In this document: positions 35,568 through 44,130 of the stretch, piece after piece
Layout: every line of letters begins with the position of its first letter
Numbering within the stretch: the stretch's first letter is position 1
NCBI RefSeq assembly: GCF_000764655.1
Contig: NZ_JRGL01000122.1
Location: 1 to 45,467, forward strand
Length of the DNA: 45,467 nt
Source: Aeromonas aquatica
GTDB taxonomy: Bacteria > Pseudomonadota > Gammaproteobacteria > Enterobacterales > Aeromonadaceae
Reading direction: 5' to 3'
Position numbers and translations under genes: made by a program
The notes under the pieces: model-generated
What the model was told of the DNA's origin: nothing
What the model saw: only the letters and a program-made list of their open reading frames with translations
Databases searched by the model: none

Positions 35568-36461
35568 TCAAGGTTGACTCATGCTCTGCCGCGTCTCCAT
35601 CATCAGCCATTGCCGCAACCGGCTGATGGCGGGCTCGTGAGCCCGCGCGCGCTTACAGGTGAAATAGAAGGCATCCCCTGTCACCAGCTGGTGCACCGGC
35701 AGCGCCACCAACTGGGGATCGTCCGGCCGCAGCATGTAATCGTTCACGAACGCCACCCCCTGATCCCAGGCCGCCGCCTCCATCGCCAGCAGCACGTGGC
35801 TGAAGTGGTGCATGCGCGCCTCATCCGGGATGACCAGATCACCCGCCTTGGCCCAGCGCTGCCAATCCTCCCCTCGCGCCTTGTAGATGGACTGCACCGA
35901 CAACAGCGGCAACTGCCAGATGGCCTGGGGCCACTCCCCTTCGACCTGTTGCAGCAGGCGCCGACTGCAGACCGGGAACAGCCGCTCCCGATAGATGAGA
36001 TCGTGGCTGTAACCGCGCCCGTGAGGGGAGACGGTGATGAAGCAGTCCGCCACCCGATCGGACAGTTCAGGATCTTCCGCCACCATCTCCAGGCTGAGAT
36101 CCAGCTCGGGGTAGAGCTGGCGCAGGCCCGCCAGGCGCGGGATCAGCCACTTGACCGCAAAGGAGCTGTAGACCGCGAGCCGCAGCCGCATCTCGCCGCT
36201 GCCGCGCAACTGCTCGCTGCTCTGGGCAATCTGGCCGAGCCCCGCCGAGATACCCTCGAAGTAGAGCTCCCCCTGCTGGGTCAGTGACAACAGCCGACCC
36301 TGGCGCAGCAGCAACCGCTCCCCGAGAAAATCCTCAAGCAGCCGGATCTGGTGGCTGACCGCGCTCTGGCTGACGTTCAGTTCCAGCGCCGCACGGGAGA
36401 AGCTGAGCAGACGGGCGACCGCCTCGAAGTATTGAACGGCGCGCAGGGGGGGCAGTTTCAT
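35568..36461 (-). CDS. LysR family transcriptional regulator (GcvA-like)
   Basis: The 297-aa protein has the N-terminal winged helix (LPPLRAVQYFEAVARLLSFSRAALELNVSQ segment, recognition helix VSQSAVSHQIRLLEDFLG) and a C-terminal ligand-binding domain from about residue 92. The opening PPLRAVQYFEAVAR resembles the GcvA subgroup. It is divergent from an EamA exporter gene. TTATCCA at its start codon is mirrored by TGGATAA 35 bp away, possibly its operator. The target is presumably the neighbouring transporter. The ligand is unknown. Confidence 0.9.
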   Translation of the reverse strand: MKLPPLRAVQYFEAVARLLSFSRAALELNVSQSAVSHQIRLLEDFLGERLLLRQGRLLSLTQQGELYFEGISAGLGQIAQSSEQLRGSGEMRLRLAVYSSFAVKWLIPRLAGLRQLYPELDLSLEMVAEDPELSDRVADCFITVSPHGRGYSHDLIYRERLFPVCSRRLLQQVEGEWPQAIWQLPLLSVQSIYKARGEDWQRWAKAGDLVIPDEARMHHFSHVLLAMEAAAWDQGVAFVNDYMLRPDDPQLVALPVHQLVTGDAFYFTCKRARAHEPAISRLRQWLMMETRQSMSQP

Positions 36462-36509
36462 TATCCAAAATTCTCATGGATGGTGATTTTTTATCATTTT
36501 ACTGGATAA
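36461..36509. promoter_or_regulatory. Inverted repeat in the lysR/EamA intergenic region
   Basis: TTATCCA (36461-36467, touching the LysR start codon) and TGGATAA (36503-36509) are perfect inverted 7-mers around a 35-bp AT-rich spacer. It is a candidate LysR-type binding region. Confidence 0.35.
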
Positions 36510-36552
36510 CAAGAGGAGGGCTACCCTTCCCTCATCTGAAGCGGGAGGTGGT

Positions 36553-37410
36553 ATGAATGCAGTCGGGATCGGCATCCTTTATCTGGTGCTTGGCAACATG
36601 GTGGCGGTCTTTTCCGATGCGCTGGTCAAGGTGCTGGATCCGAGCCAGCCGGTGTTCCAGTTCGTGTTCTTCCGCCAGCTCTCCGCCGCCCTCTTGCTGA
36701 CCCCCTGGCTGCTCTGGTCCTGGCCTCGCCATCCGCCGGTAGCGCTCAAGTGGCACCTGCTACGTGCCCACATCTGGGCCATCGGTGTCTGCCTGATGGT
36801 GGTCGCCCTCACCCGCCTGCCGCTCGCCACCGCCAACGCCCTGTTTTATGCGGCGCCGTTGCTGATGGTGCCGCTCGCGGTCTGGCTGGCGGGAGAGGCG
36901 CTGTCGCGTCAGAAGGTGTTGACGGCGCTGCTCGGCTTCATCGGGGTGCTGATCGTGTTGCGACCGACCGAGGTAAACTGGGCGGCCCTGGCCGCGCTCG
37001 GGGTCGCGCTCTCCATGGCGGTCAACAACCTGCTGATCAAGCGGATCCCGCTCAAGCAGCCCATCGCCCAGACCCTGTTCTTCACCAACGTGCTGAGCAT
37101 GCCCATCATACTGGCGCTGGCCTGGTGGGAAGGGGGGGATTGGCAGTGGCAGATGTGGTGGCCCGCGTTCGGCTCCTCGGCGCTGATCATGGTCTACGCC
37201 GGACTCTGCGTGGTGGCCTATCGCAAGGCGGAGGCGAGCAAGATCGCCTCGGCGGAGTACACCGGCCTGTTGATGGCAGTCGCCATCGGGGTCTGGTTGT
37301 TCGACGAGCAACCGGGACTGCCGCTGCTGCTGGGGTGCCTGTGCATAGTGCTGCCCCTCGTCGTCATGGCCCGTGGCAAACCAAAAACGGTCGCCGAGCC
37401 CGCGACCTGA
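36553..37410 (+). CDS. EamA/DMT family transporter
   Basis: The 285-aa protein has ten predicted membrane helices in two EamA halves (about 8-135 and 150-280). Typical features are the charged start of helix 2 after DPSQPVFQFVFFRQ, LPLATANALFYAAPLLMVPLAVWLAGE in the first half and ASKIASAEYTGLLMAVAIGVWLFDEQP in the second. Members export metabolites or amino acids; the substrate here is not evident. GGGAGG precedes the ATG. The divergent LysR gene probably regulates it. Confidence 0.9.
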   Translation: MNAVGIGILYLVLGNMVAVFSDALVKVLDPSQPVFQFVFFRQLSAALLLTPWLLWSWPRHPPVALKWHLLRAHIWAIGVCLMVVALTRLPLATANALFYAAPLLMVPLAVWLAGEALSRQKVLTALLGFIGVLIVLRPTEVNWAALAALGVALSMAVNNLLIKRIPLKQPIAQTLFFTNVLSMPIILALAWWEGGDWQWQMWWPAFGSSALIMVYAGLCVVAYRKAEASKIASAEYTGLLMAVAIGVWLFDEQPGLPLLLGCLCIVLPLVVMARGKPKTVAEPAT

Positions 37411-37421
37411 GTCCAGTAATG

Positions 37422-37453
37422 AGAGGGTCACCCCAGCAGTGGGGTGACCCTCT
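37422..37453. terminator. Hairpin between EamA and glycosylase genes
   Basis: AGAGGGTCACCCC and GGGGTGACCCTCT form a 13-bp stem. It lies just past the EamA stop and contains the stop codon of the convergent glycosylase gene. T runs are absent, so efficiency is uncertain. Confidence 0.6.
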
Positions 37454-38018
37454 GTCTAAGGTGCGGGATGACATCCTGCTCGAACCAGGGATTCTTCTTG
37501 AGCCAGAAGGTGTTGCGCGGCGAGGGATGGGGCAGCGGCAACCAGTCGGGGCCATAGTCGGCCCAGTTTCTGACCGTCTCGGTGAGCGTGCCTTTAGCTG
37601 CCCGGCCCAGATAATGGTGCTGGGCATATTGGCCGATCAGCAGGGTCAGCTCGATATGGGGCAGCAGCATCAGCACCTTGTCGTGCCAGGTCGGCGCGCA
37701 CTCGGGGCGCGGCGGCAGATCCCCCGACTTGCCCCGGCCCGGATAGCAAAGCCCCATCGGCATGATGGCGATGCGGGACTCGTCGTAGAAGGTCTCCTTG
37801 TCCACCCCGAGCCAGTGACGCAACCGCTCGCCGGAAGGGTCGTCCCAGGGGATGCCGCTGGCATGGACGCGGGTACCGGGCGCCTGACCGATGATCAGCA
37901 GGCGAGCACGCTCGCTGCCGCGGATCACCGGCCTGGGCCCCAGCGGCAGGTGGGCCTCGCATAACCGGCAGGCCCGGATCTGTTCAAACAAGCTATCGAG
38001 TCGGTTCATGGTGGCCAT
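37428..38018 (-). CDS. Uracil-DNA glycosylase family protein with Fe-S-type cysteines
   Basis: The 196-aa protein has the UDG superfamily motifs GQAPGTRVHASGIPWDD (from residue 45) and LPHPSPRNTF (C-terminal third). Four cysteines at 17, 20, 91 and 107 give C-x2-C, x70, C-x15-C, essentially the [4Fe-4S] ligand spacing of family 4 enzymes such as the Thermus thermophilus one. It would remove uracil or a related base from DNA, but activity is inferred. ATG at 38018 or 38009 could start it; neither has a clear ribosome site. Confidence 0.87.
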   Translation of the reverse strand: MATMNRLDSLFEQIRACRLCEAHLPLGPRPVIRGSERARLLIIGQAPGTRVHASGIPWDDPSGERLRHWLGVDKETFYDESRIAIMPMGLCYPGRGKSGDLPPRPECAPTWHDKVLMLLPHIELTLLIGQYAQHHYLGRAAKGTLTETVRNWADYGPDWLPLPHPSPRNTFWLKKNPWFEQDVIPHLRQRVTPLLG

Positions 38019-38111
38019 GGTAGCAGACTTTCCCGCCAGATCCCGCTTGTGGAACCGGCGGCAGATACTTATGATGCCGCCACATTTGTTTAATTTAATA
38101 AACGGAATGGG

Positions 38112-39005
38112 ATGAAGAACTGGCTGGGCACCGGCAGTGCGGCCCTCTCCTTCGTGCTCTGGGGTCTGCTACCCCTCTACTACCAGTTCATGCCCGCGGT
38201 GAACATGTGGGAGCTGCTCTCCCACCGGGTGCTCTGGTCGGTCGTCCTGCTCGGCGGGATCTTCCTGCTACTCGGTGTATCCGTGCCTTGGGCGCGTCTG
38301 CGCGCCGAGCCGCACCAGCTCGGCCTCATCCTGCTGGCGGGCCCCGTCATGTCCATCAGCTGGTGCATGTTCACCTGGTGCCTGACCACGGGCCAGGTGC
38401 TGGCCACCAGCCTCGCCTTCTTCATGACGCCGCTGTTCAACATCGTGTTCGCCGTACTCTTCCTCAAGGAGAAGCTGAGCCCGCAGAAACACCTGGCGGT
38501 CGCCCTGGCGCTGGCAGGGCTGGCCTACATGCTGCTCTCCTATGGCGAGCTGCCCTGGTTCTCCCTCATCATGGGGGCCAACTTCGCCTTCTACGGTCTG
38601 ATCAAGAAGAAGGTGCGCTATGACGCCGGGGTCAGCCTCTACCTCGAGTCTCTGGTTCAGCTCCCAGTTGCATTGCTCGTCCTCGGCTATCTCAGCGTCC
38701 AGGGCACCAGCCTGTTTATGGCCGGAGACTGGAGCGATCGCCTGCTGCTGATGGGCAGCGCCCCCGCCACCCTGCTGCCGGTGGGTCTGTTCTGCTACGC
38801 CGTGGCACGCACCCGCATGAGCACCGTGGGGCTGCTGCAATATATCGAGCCCAGCCTCGCCTTCCTGCTCGCCATCTTCTGGTTCGGCGAGACCCCGGAT
38901 CCGGTCAAATCGGTGGGCTTCGCCTTCGTCTGGGCCGGCCTGCTGGTAAGCCTGCTGCCCCTGCATCGGCTCAGGCGCCGCCGGCTCGAATGGCGCAAGA
39001 CATGA
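38112..39005 (+). CDS. rarD: EamA family transporter RarD
   Basis: The 297-aa protein has ten hydrophobic helices and the RarD features [16 protein letters not shown] at the N-terminus, [10 protein letters not shown] and [20 protein letters not shown] near residue 238. RarD is a DMT-superfamily inner-membrane protein (named for chloramphenicol sensitivity) whose substrate is unknown. It is unrelated in detail to the EamA gene at 36553. The GIY-YIG gene overlaps its 3' end. Confidence 0.92.
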   Translation: MKNWLGTGSAALSFVLWGLLPLYYQFMPAVNMWELLSHRVLWSVVLLGGIFLLLGVSVPWARLRAEPHQLGLILLAGPVMSISWCMFTWCLTTGQVLATSLAFFMTPLFNIVFAVLFLKEKLSPQKHLAVALALAGLAYMLLSYGELPWFSLIMGANFAFYGLIKKKVRYDAGVSLYLESLVQLPVALLVLGYLSVQGTSLFMAGDWSDRLLLMGSAPATLLPVGLFCYAVARTRMSTVGLLQYIEPSLAFLLAIFWFGETPDPVKSVGFAFVWAGLLVSLLPLHRLRRRRLEWRKT

Positions 39006-39352
39006 GCATGGCCACCGTGGCCGATACGCCGCCTTCCCGCTGGTTTATCTATCTGGTGCGCACCGGGGCGAACTCGCTCTACGCGGGTATCAGCACGGAT
39101 CCGGAGCGTCGTCTGCGTCAGCACCAGAGCGGCAAGGGGGCCCGTGCCCTGCGGGGCAAGGGGCCGCTGACCCTGGTGTGGCGGCAGCAGGTCGAAGACA
39201 AGAGCCATGCCCTTCGCCTCGAATATCGGCTCAAGCAGCAGAGCAAGGCCTTCAAGGAGCGACTGGTGCAAGACCCTTCCCTGTGGGATGAGTGGAGTCG
39301 ACCTTGGCTGGCAGGCATCGAAGCCGAGGCCACCACCGACCCGACGCCATAA
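39002..39352 (+). CDS. GIY-YIG nuclease family protein (YhbQ-like)
   Basis: The 116-aa single-domain protein shows the GIY-YIG core as [16 protein letters not shown], the catalytic arginine in RRLRQH, and the metal-binding glutamate in [10 protein letters not shown]. It matches the UPF0213/YhbQ group, whose cellular role is not settled. I use the ATG at 39002, which overlaps the rarD stop as ATGA. In-frame ATG codons at 38990 and 39008 are alternatives. The overlap implies coupled translation with rarD. Confidence 0.88.
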   Translation: MSMATVADTPPSRWFIYLVRTGANSLYAGISTDPERRLRQHQSGKGARALRGKGPLTLVWRQQVEDKSHALRLEYRLKQQSKAFKERLVQDPSLWDEWSRPWLAGIEAEATTDPTP

Positions 39353-39375
39353 AAAAAGCCACCGCGAACGGTGGC
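39353..39375 (-). terminator. Terminator of the psp operon
   Basis: GCCACCG (39358-39364) and CGGTGGC (39369-39375) form a stem with a GAA-type loop. On the minus strand it is followed by seven T. It lies past pspG and abuts the stop of the GIY-YIG gene. Confidence 0.88.
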
Positions 39376-39395
39376 CGGGGAAAAGCCAGGGAGGC

Positions 39396-39614
39396 TTAAC
39401 GGTAGGTATTTGACTGCTTGCGCCTGTTGCTGATGAACCAGCACACCAGCAGCAGCCCCAACAACCAGGGCGCCAGCTTGATGATGAGGGCAACCATGCC
39501 GGCCAGGGCGCCAAACAGCACGAAGACCCCGCTCACCAGCAACATGGCCAGCACGGTAAAACCGGTCAGCGCCATGGTCACCAGTACCAGCATCAAGACG
39601 ATAAATTCCAGCAT
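39396..39614 (-). CDS. pspG: Phage shock protein G
   Basis: PspG is a small inner-membrane protein of the phage-shock (envelope stress) regulon. The 72-aa product starts MLEFIVLMLVLVTM and contains ALAGMVALIIKLAPWLL, closely following E. coli PspG (MLELLF, then ALMIKLLPWLL). It is almost wholly hydrophobic, with a basic C-terminus. GAGGAG precedes the ATG at 39614; a reading from 39632 adds six residues before it. It lies 45 bp after pspC. In E. coli pspG is a separate locus. Confidence 0.88.
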   Translation of the reverse strand: MLEFIVLMLVLVTMALTGFTVLAMLLVSGVFVLFGALAGMVALIIKLAPWLLGLLLVCWFISNRRKQSNTYR

Positions 39615-39659
39615 GGTTTGCTCCTCACGCATCTCACTTGCCGGCGGAAAGACACGGGG

Positions 39660-39866
39660 TCAATCCAGCCAGCGCTTCAATTCACGACGGGGTGGCATGG
39701 CGAGCACCGCCAACAGATAGATGGCCAGGGCCAGGGGCGGCATCAGGATCAGGGCGAGCAAGGCCACCACCCGCACCGTCACCCTGGAGATACCCAACCC
39801 CTTGGCAAGGCCGGCGCAGACCCCGGTCAGCTTGCGATGGGCCAGGTCTTTCGGCCAGGGGGTCAT
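39660..39866 (-). CDS. pspC: Short PspC-domain protein
   Basis: The 68-aa protein is little more than the PspC domain: RKLTGVCAGLAKGLGISRVTVRVV followed by one long hydrophobic segment (about 32-57) and a basic tail. E. coli PspC is about 119 aa; the C-terminal leucine-zipper part is missing here. It begins 2 bp after the pspA stop, so translation is coupled. PspC normally signals membrane stress to PspA together with PspB; no pspB-like gene is present. Confidence 0.87.
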   Translation of the reverse strand: MTPWPKDLAHRKLTGVCAGLAKGLGISRVTVRVVALLALILMPPLALAIYLLAVLAMPPRRELKRWLD

Positions 39867-39868
39867 GA

Positions 39869-40531
39869 TTACACCTCGACCTTCTGACCCTTCAGTCGGG
39901 CCAGTTCGCGCTCGATTTCGTCATTGAGCTCCAGCTCGCGGAACTGCGCCTCCAGGGAGGGATTCTGCCCCAGAGTCGCCGCCTCCAGCTGGGCTTCCAG
40001 CTGATCCACCCGGCCCTGAAAGCCGTCGAAACGGGCCATCAGCTCGTGCATGCGCTGGTTGTCGACCTGGGCACGGGCCCGGATCCGGCTGTGGGCCGTC
40101 TGCTCGCGCAGGGTCAGCAGCGTCTGCTTCTCCCGCGCTTCGGTCAGCTTGGCGGCCAGCCGTTCGCTGTCGGCGGTCAGCTGGGCCAGCACCTCGGCCA
40201 CCCGGGCCTTGTCCTGCTCCAGCTGCTCGCATTTCTTGACCTCGGCCAGCTTCTCGGTGAGGGCGGCACGTGCCAAGTCTTCACGGCCCTTCTGGATGGC
40301 GAGCTCGGCCTTGGCCGCCCACTCCAGGATCTGGTGGCGCAGCGCCTGTTGATGGCGCTCCAGTTGCTTCTGCTCGGCGATGACGCGGGCGGCCTGGGTT
40401 CTCATCTCGACCTGCACCTGCTCCATCTCCTCGATCATCAGCCGCAGCATCTTCTCCGACTCCTCACTCTTGTCGAGCAGGCTGTGCAGGTTGGCGTTGA
40501 TCACGTCGGTCAGGCGGCTAAATAGGCTCAT
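39869..40531 (-). CDS. pspA: Phage shock protein A
   Basis: PspA is an ESCRT-III-like coiled-coil protein that covers damaged inner membrane and inhibits the enhancer-binding protein PspF. The 220-aa protein has the membrane-binding amphipathic start MSLFSRLTDVINANLHSLLD and long coiled coils throughout. GAGGAG precedes the ATG at 40531; the longer reading to 40693 would cross the sigma-54 promoter. It leads the pspA-pspC-pspG operon. pspF is not adjacent. Confidence 0.95.
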   Translation of the reverse strand: MSLFSRLTDVINANLHSLLDKSEESEKMLRLMIEEMEQVQVEMRTQAARVIAEQKQLERHQQALRHQILEWAAKAELAIQKGREDLARAALTEKLAEVKKCEQLEQDKARVAEVLAQLTADSERLAAKLTEAREKQTLLTLREQTAHSRIRARAQVDNQRMHELMARFDGFQGRVDQLEAQLEAATLGQNPSLEAQFRELELNDEIERELARLKGQKVEV

Positions 40532-40576
40532 GGTCTGGCTCCTCGTTGATGGGATGTCACTCTCTTCCCATACCAT

Positions 40577-40593
40577 TACAAGAGCCGTGCCAA
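40577..40593 (-). promoter_or_regulatory. Sigma-54 promoter of pspA
   Basis: The minus strand reads TTGGCACGGCTCTTGTA. The TGGCACG-N4-TTGTA arrangement matches the E. coli pspA promoter, including the unusual T in place of C in the -12 element. It lies 45-62 bp before the ATG. The AT-rich stretch further upstream could hold PspF/IHF sites, but I cannot place them. Confidence 0.9.
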
Positions 40594-40694
40594 GATAATT
40601 TATCGTTGTGTTACAACTAGATGGGGATGTATTGCAGAAATTCAACAAGCATGAAGTGGTGAAAAAAACCAACAAGATGGTGATTCTCACCAAT

Positions 40695-40717
40695 AAAAAA
40701 GGGAGCCGACGGCTCCC
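40695..40717 (-). terminator. Terminator after plsC
   Basis: GGGAGCC and GGCTCCC pair around a 3-nt loop, and the minus strand continues TTTTTTATTG. It lies 23 bp past the plsC stop and ahead of the psp promoter. Confidence 0.85.
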
Positions 40718-40740
40718 TCAATCATTCAGCGGATCCTGGC

Positions 40741-41469
40741 TCAGGCGGCCGGCCCATGACCCAGCTGGCTGTCCAGCTCGGCCAGCTTGGCCTCCATCTG
40801 GGTGCGGCAGTTGTCGGAGAGTTCGCGGATGCCGGCGGCACCGTGCTCCTTGCTGCACATAGGCGGCAGCATCTCCAGCAGCACCTCGCCGTTGTCCCAG
40901 CGGTTCAGGTCGACCTGACCGAAGTAGCTGGAGCAGACGATGGGCACCACGGGCACCTCGGCCTGCACTGCGGTATGGAAGGCGCCAGCCTTGAACGGCA
41001 GCAGGCCACGGCCCTGGGAACGGGTCCCTTCCGGGAACATCCAGATGGAGGTGCCGTGGTGTTTGATGCGATCCACCACCTGGCCTATGGTGCCGATGGC
41101 GCGGGAACGGTTGGATCTGTCGATCAGCACGTTGCCGGAAAGCCAGAAGATCAGGCCGAAGAACGGCAGCCACAGCAGGCTCTTCTTGCCCACCGCCACC
41201 ACGCCGGGGCGCACGGCGCCAGTCACGGTGAAGATGTCGAAGTTGCTCTGGTGATTGCAGACATAGACAGCCGGGCCGACCGACTTGACCTCGTCCGGGA
41301 TGATCACCCTGACCTTGAGCCCGATCAGCGGGCAGACGGCATGGTACATGCGGGCAAACACATAGACGTTGTTGGGGTGGCGCGGGCGCACCAGACAGAG
41401 CAACAGACCAAACACGAACCAGAAGACGAGCAGCAGGGTTAGCAGCAGCACACGGGCAAGTTTGAGCAT
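40741..41469 (-). CDS. plsC: 1-acyl-sn-glycerol-3-phosphate acyltransferase
   Basis: PlsC adds the second acyl chain to make phosphatidic acid at the inner membrane. The 242-aa protein has an N-terminal membrane segment (about 5-27), the catalytic NHQSNFD (H73, D78), FPEGTR at 145-150 and VPVVPIV, the four-block signature of the family. It is monocistronic, with its own terminator. A TATACT element (41497-41502) upstream may be its -10. It is divergent from scsA. Confidence 0.94.
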   Translation of the reverse strand: MLKLARVLLLTLLLVFWFVFGLLLCLVRPRHPNNVYVFARMYHAVCPLIGLKVRVIIPDEVKSVGPAVYVCNHQSNFDIFTVTGAVRPGVVAVGKKSLLWLPFFGLIFWLSGNVLIDRSNRSRAIGTIGQVVDRIKHHGTSIWMFPEGTRSQGRGLLPFKAGAFHTAVQAEVPVVPIVCSSYFGQVDLNRWDNGEVLLEMLPPMCSKEHGAAGIRELSDNCRTQMEAKLAELDSQLGHGPAA

Positions 41470-41646
41470 CGAACACCTCGGAATTTGACTCGGCGCAGTA
41501 TACTGGTCCCCCTTTTAGCGAACAAGCGTTCGCCAAACAGAACCGACCATCCCCGGCACCACTTGGGGCACACTCAGCCTTCCCCCCGACTTGCCCCACC
41601 CGCCAATGGCCGTTAGGATGTGGCCATCTTGATGAACGGGGCGAGC

Positions 41647-42024
41647 ATGATCCACCAACAACGCATGGCGAAACGACTCCTGCTGCTGGTCTGCCTGTTG
41701 CTGCTCAATTGTGCGGCCCAGCCGCTGGCCCGGCTGGCCATGCTCGATCAGGCCCTCAGCTGCCAGGCGCTCCCCCAGCCAGGGGCTGCCGACGATCAGG
41801 ATAGCGCCAAGTCCAGCAGCCCGCAGCCGAGCAGTTGCCAGCTCAACGGCAAGTGGCTGAGCGCCGCCAGCCTGCTCTGCGTCGAGCAACTGTTCTTCGC
41901 GGTCGCACTGGTCATTGCCCTGTTGGCGCCACTCTGGCGCTATACGCCCCCCTTGCCTCCCCCGAGAGTCATCTCGCCGCCCGAGCGGCGTCTTCATCTC
42001 ACCCTCTGCGTCTGGCGGGAATGA
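41647..42024 (+). CDS. scsA: Small membrane protein at the head of the scs operon (ScsA-like)
   Basis: The 125-aa product has a signal-anchor-like start (about residues 7-25, LLLLVCLLLLNCAAQ), a polar middle with paired cysteines (near 39, 64 and 78), a second hydrophobic segment (about 80-97) and a proline-rich tail. I do not recognise it by sequence alone. Its place directly before scsB-scsC-scsD, and its size, fit ScsA, the poorly conserved first gene of the suppressor-of-copper-sensitivity locus. The ATG at 41647 has a weak GGGGCG upstream; other starts nearby are possible. Confidence 0.65.
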   Translation: MIHQQRMAKRLLLLVCLLLLNCAAQPLARLAMLDQALSCQALPQPGAADDQDSAKSSSPQPSSCQLNGKWLSAASLLCVEQLFFAVALVIALLAPLWRYTPPLPPPRVISPPERRLHLTLCVWRE

Positions 42025-42075
42025 GTTCAGCGGTTTCTGTCATTTACCGTCATTCATTTTTTGCGAGACAACAAG

Positions 42076-44130
42076 ATGTCAAATCTCTTCAAGGCAACCC
42101 TGCTACTGGGCTGCTTGCTGTGGCAATCCATCGGCTTGGCCAGCGACACGGGCTGGCTCACCAGCCCCCAGAACGATCACGCCAAGGTGCGGCTGCAGGC
42201 CGATCGCAGCGACCCCGATCAGACCCGGATCCTGCTCGACATAGCCCTGGAATCGGGCTGGAAAACCTACTGGCACAGCCCGGGTGAGGGGGGCATAGCA
42301 CCCCAGATCCTGTGGGATAAACCCGTCGCAGATTTCCAGTGGCACTGGCCCGTGCCCCGCCACTTCGAGGTGGCCGGGCTCAGCACCCAGGGCTACCAAC
42401 AGAGCGTCAGCTTTCCCCTCAGTCTGCGCCATCCGGCCGATGAGCCACTCAAGGGCACACTGCGCCTCTCCACCTGCAGCAACGTCTGCATCCTGACCGA
42501 TTATCCCTTCCGGCTCGACGCGGACGGCGCCGTGCCTGCCGGCTTCGACTTCGCCTGGGCCAAGGCCATGAGCGCCCTGCCCCAGTCCCTGCCGGCCGAC
42601 ATCGACATCCAGCTCGGCTATGGGCACAACCAGCTGCAGCTCTTGGCGGAACGGGCCGACGGCTGGCAGGCCCCGGCCCTCTTCATCGATGGGCTGGAAG
42701 GGGCCGAGTTTGGCAAACCCGAGGTCGAGGTACAGGGCAATCGCCTGATCGCCCGGGTCCCCGTCAGCGACGGCTGGCAGGGGGATGCGCCGGATCTGCG
42801 CGGCAAGACCCTGGGCCTGCTGCTCACCAGCGGGGAACAGGCCTGGCAGACCGAGGCTAGCATAACGGCGGCCCTGGCCCTGCCCGAGCAGCACGAGTCG
42901 CTGCTCTGGCTGCTGGGGGCCGCGCTGCTCGGCGGTCTCATCCTCAATCTGATGCCCTGCGTGCTGCCGGTGCTGGCGCTCAAGCTCGGCTCGGTGCTGC
43001 AACAGCAAGACAGGCGACAGGCCGAGGTGCGCAAGCAGTTCCTCGCCGCCAGCGCCGGCATCCTCGCCTCCTTCTGGGTGCTGGCCGCCATGAGCAGCCT
43101 GCTGCGCGCCACCCAGGGCGCGGTCGGCTGGGGTATCCAGTTTCAGAGCGCCGGCTTCATCGGCTTCATGGTGCTGGTGACCCTGCTGTTTTGCGCCAAC
43201 CTGCTGGGCTTATTCGAGATCCGCCTGCCGAGCAGTCTCAGCACCCGGCTCGCCACCAGCGGTGGCAATGGCCTGGGGGGCCACTTCCTGCAGGGCAGCT
43301 TTGCCACCCTGCTGGCGACCCCCTGCTCCGCCCCCTTCCTCGGCACCGCGGTTGCCTTCGCTCTGGTGGCGCCGCTCGGGGAGCTGTGGCTCATCTTCAC
43401 CGCGCTTGGGCTTGGCATGAGCCTGCCCTGGCTGCTGGTGGCGGCCCTGCCGCGTCTGGCGCTCTTGCTGCCGAAACCGGGCCGCTGGATGGGGCGGCTG
43501 CGCATCCTGCTCGGCCTGATGATGCTGGGCTCCAGCCTCTGGCTGGTCAGTCTGCTCGGCAACCATCTGGGCACCCTCGCCACCCGCTGGCTGATGGCGG
43601 GCCTGCTGCTGGCGCTGCTGGTCGGCATCATCTGGCGTTATGGCATCCGCGGCTTCACGCTGGCGCTCTCCCTCTCGGCCCTGATCGGCGGCGCCCTGCT
43701 GTTGGGGGGGGCCTTCACCGTCCAGGGCTCGGCCAGCGTCGATCGGGTGACCTGGCAGCCCCTGTCCGAACAGGCTATCACTCAGGCATTGGCGCAGAAC
43801 AAGCGGGTCTTCGTGGATGTCACCGCCGACTGGTGCGTGACCTGCAAGGCCAACAAATACAACGTCTTGCTGCGTGATGAGGTGCAAGAGGCCCTCTCGG
43901 CCCCAGACCTGGTGGCCCTGCGCGGCGACTGGAGCAGGCCGAGCGACGCCATCGCCGCCTTCCTGCGCAAGCGGGGGGCCGCCGCCGTGCCCTTCAACCA
44001 GATCTACGGTCCCGGTTTACCGCAGGGAGAGACCCTCTCCCCCCTGCTGGACAAGGCCGACCTGCTCATCGTCTTGAAAAAAGCCGGCCTCGCGCCGGAC
44101 CACAACAGCTTCCAAGGAGAACAACCATGA
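42076..44130 (+). CDS. scsB: Thiol:disulfide interchange protein ScsB (DsbD family)
   Basis: ScsB carries electrons from cytoplasmic thioredoxin across the membrane to periplasmic ScsC. The 684-aa protein has a signal peptide (1-22) and a periplasmic alpha domain with redox Cys134 and Cys138 (CSNVC). The DsbD membrane domain (about 275-545) has Cys295 (MPCVLPVL) and Cys417 (TPCSAPFLG). The gamma thioredoxin domain has C587-V-T-C590. Residue numbers are counted from the ATG at 42076; a TTG at 42061 is the alternative. Its stop overlaps the scsC start. Confidence 0.93.
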   Translation: MSNLFKATLLLGCLLWQSIGLASDTGWLTSPQNDHAKVRLQADRSDPDQTRILLDIALESGWKTYWHSPGEGGIAPQILWDKPVADFQWHWPVPRHFEVAGLSTQGYQQSVSFPLSLRHPADEPLKGTLRLSTCSNVCILTDYPFRLDADGAVPAGFDFAWAKAMSALPQSLPADIDIQLGYGHNQLQLLAERADGWQAPALFIDGLEGAEFGKPEVEVQGNRLIARVPVSDGWQGDAPDLRGKTLGLLLTSGEQAWQTEASITAALALPEQHESLLWLLGAALLGGLILNLMPCVLPVLALKLGSVLQQQDRRQAEVRKQFLAASAGILASFWVLAAMSSLLRATQGAVGWGIQFQSAGFIGFMVLVTLLFCANLLGLFEIRLPSSLSTRLATSGGNGLGGHFLQGSFATLLATPCSAPFLGTAVAFALVAPLGELWLIFTALGLGMSLPWLLVAALPRLALLLPKPGRWMGRLRILLGLMMLGSSLWLVSLLGNHLGTLATRWLMAGLLLALLVGIIWRYGIRGFTLALSLSALIGGALLLGGAFTVQGSASVDRVTWQPLSEQAITQALAQNKRVFVDVTADWCVTCKANKYNVLLRDEVQEALSAPDLVALRGDWSRPSDAIAAFLRKRGAAAVPFNQIYGPGLPQGETLSPLLDKADLLIVLKKAGLAPDHNSFQGEQP

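Noticed and set aside
41491..41506. CAGTATACTG palindrome upstream of plsC as a LexA box
   Set aside because: It lacks the CTGT-N8-ACAG spacing; at most it contains a -10 element for plsC.
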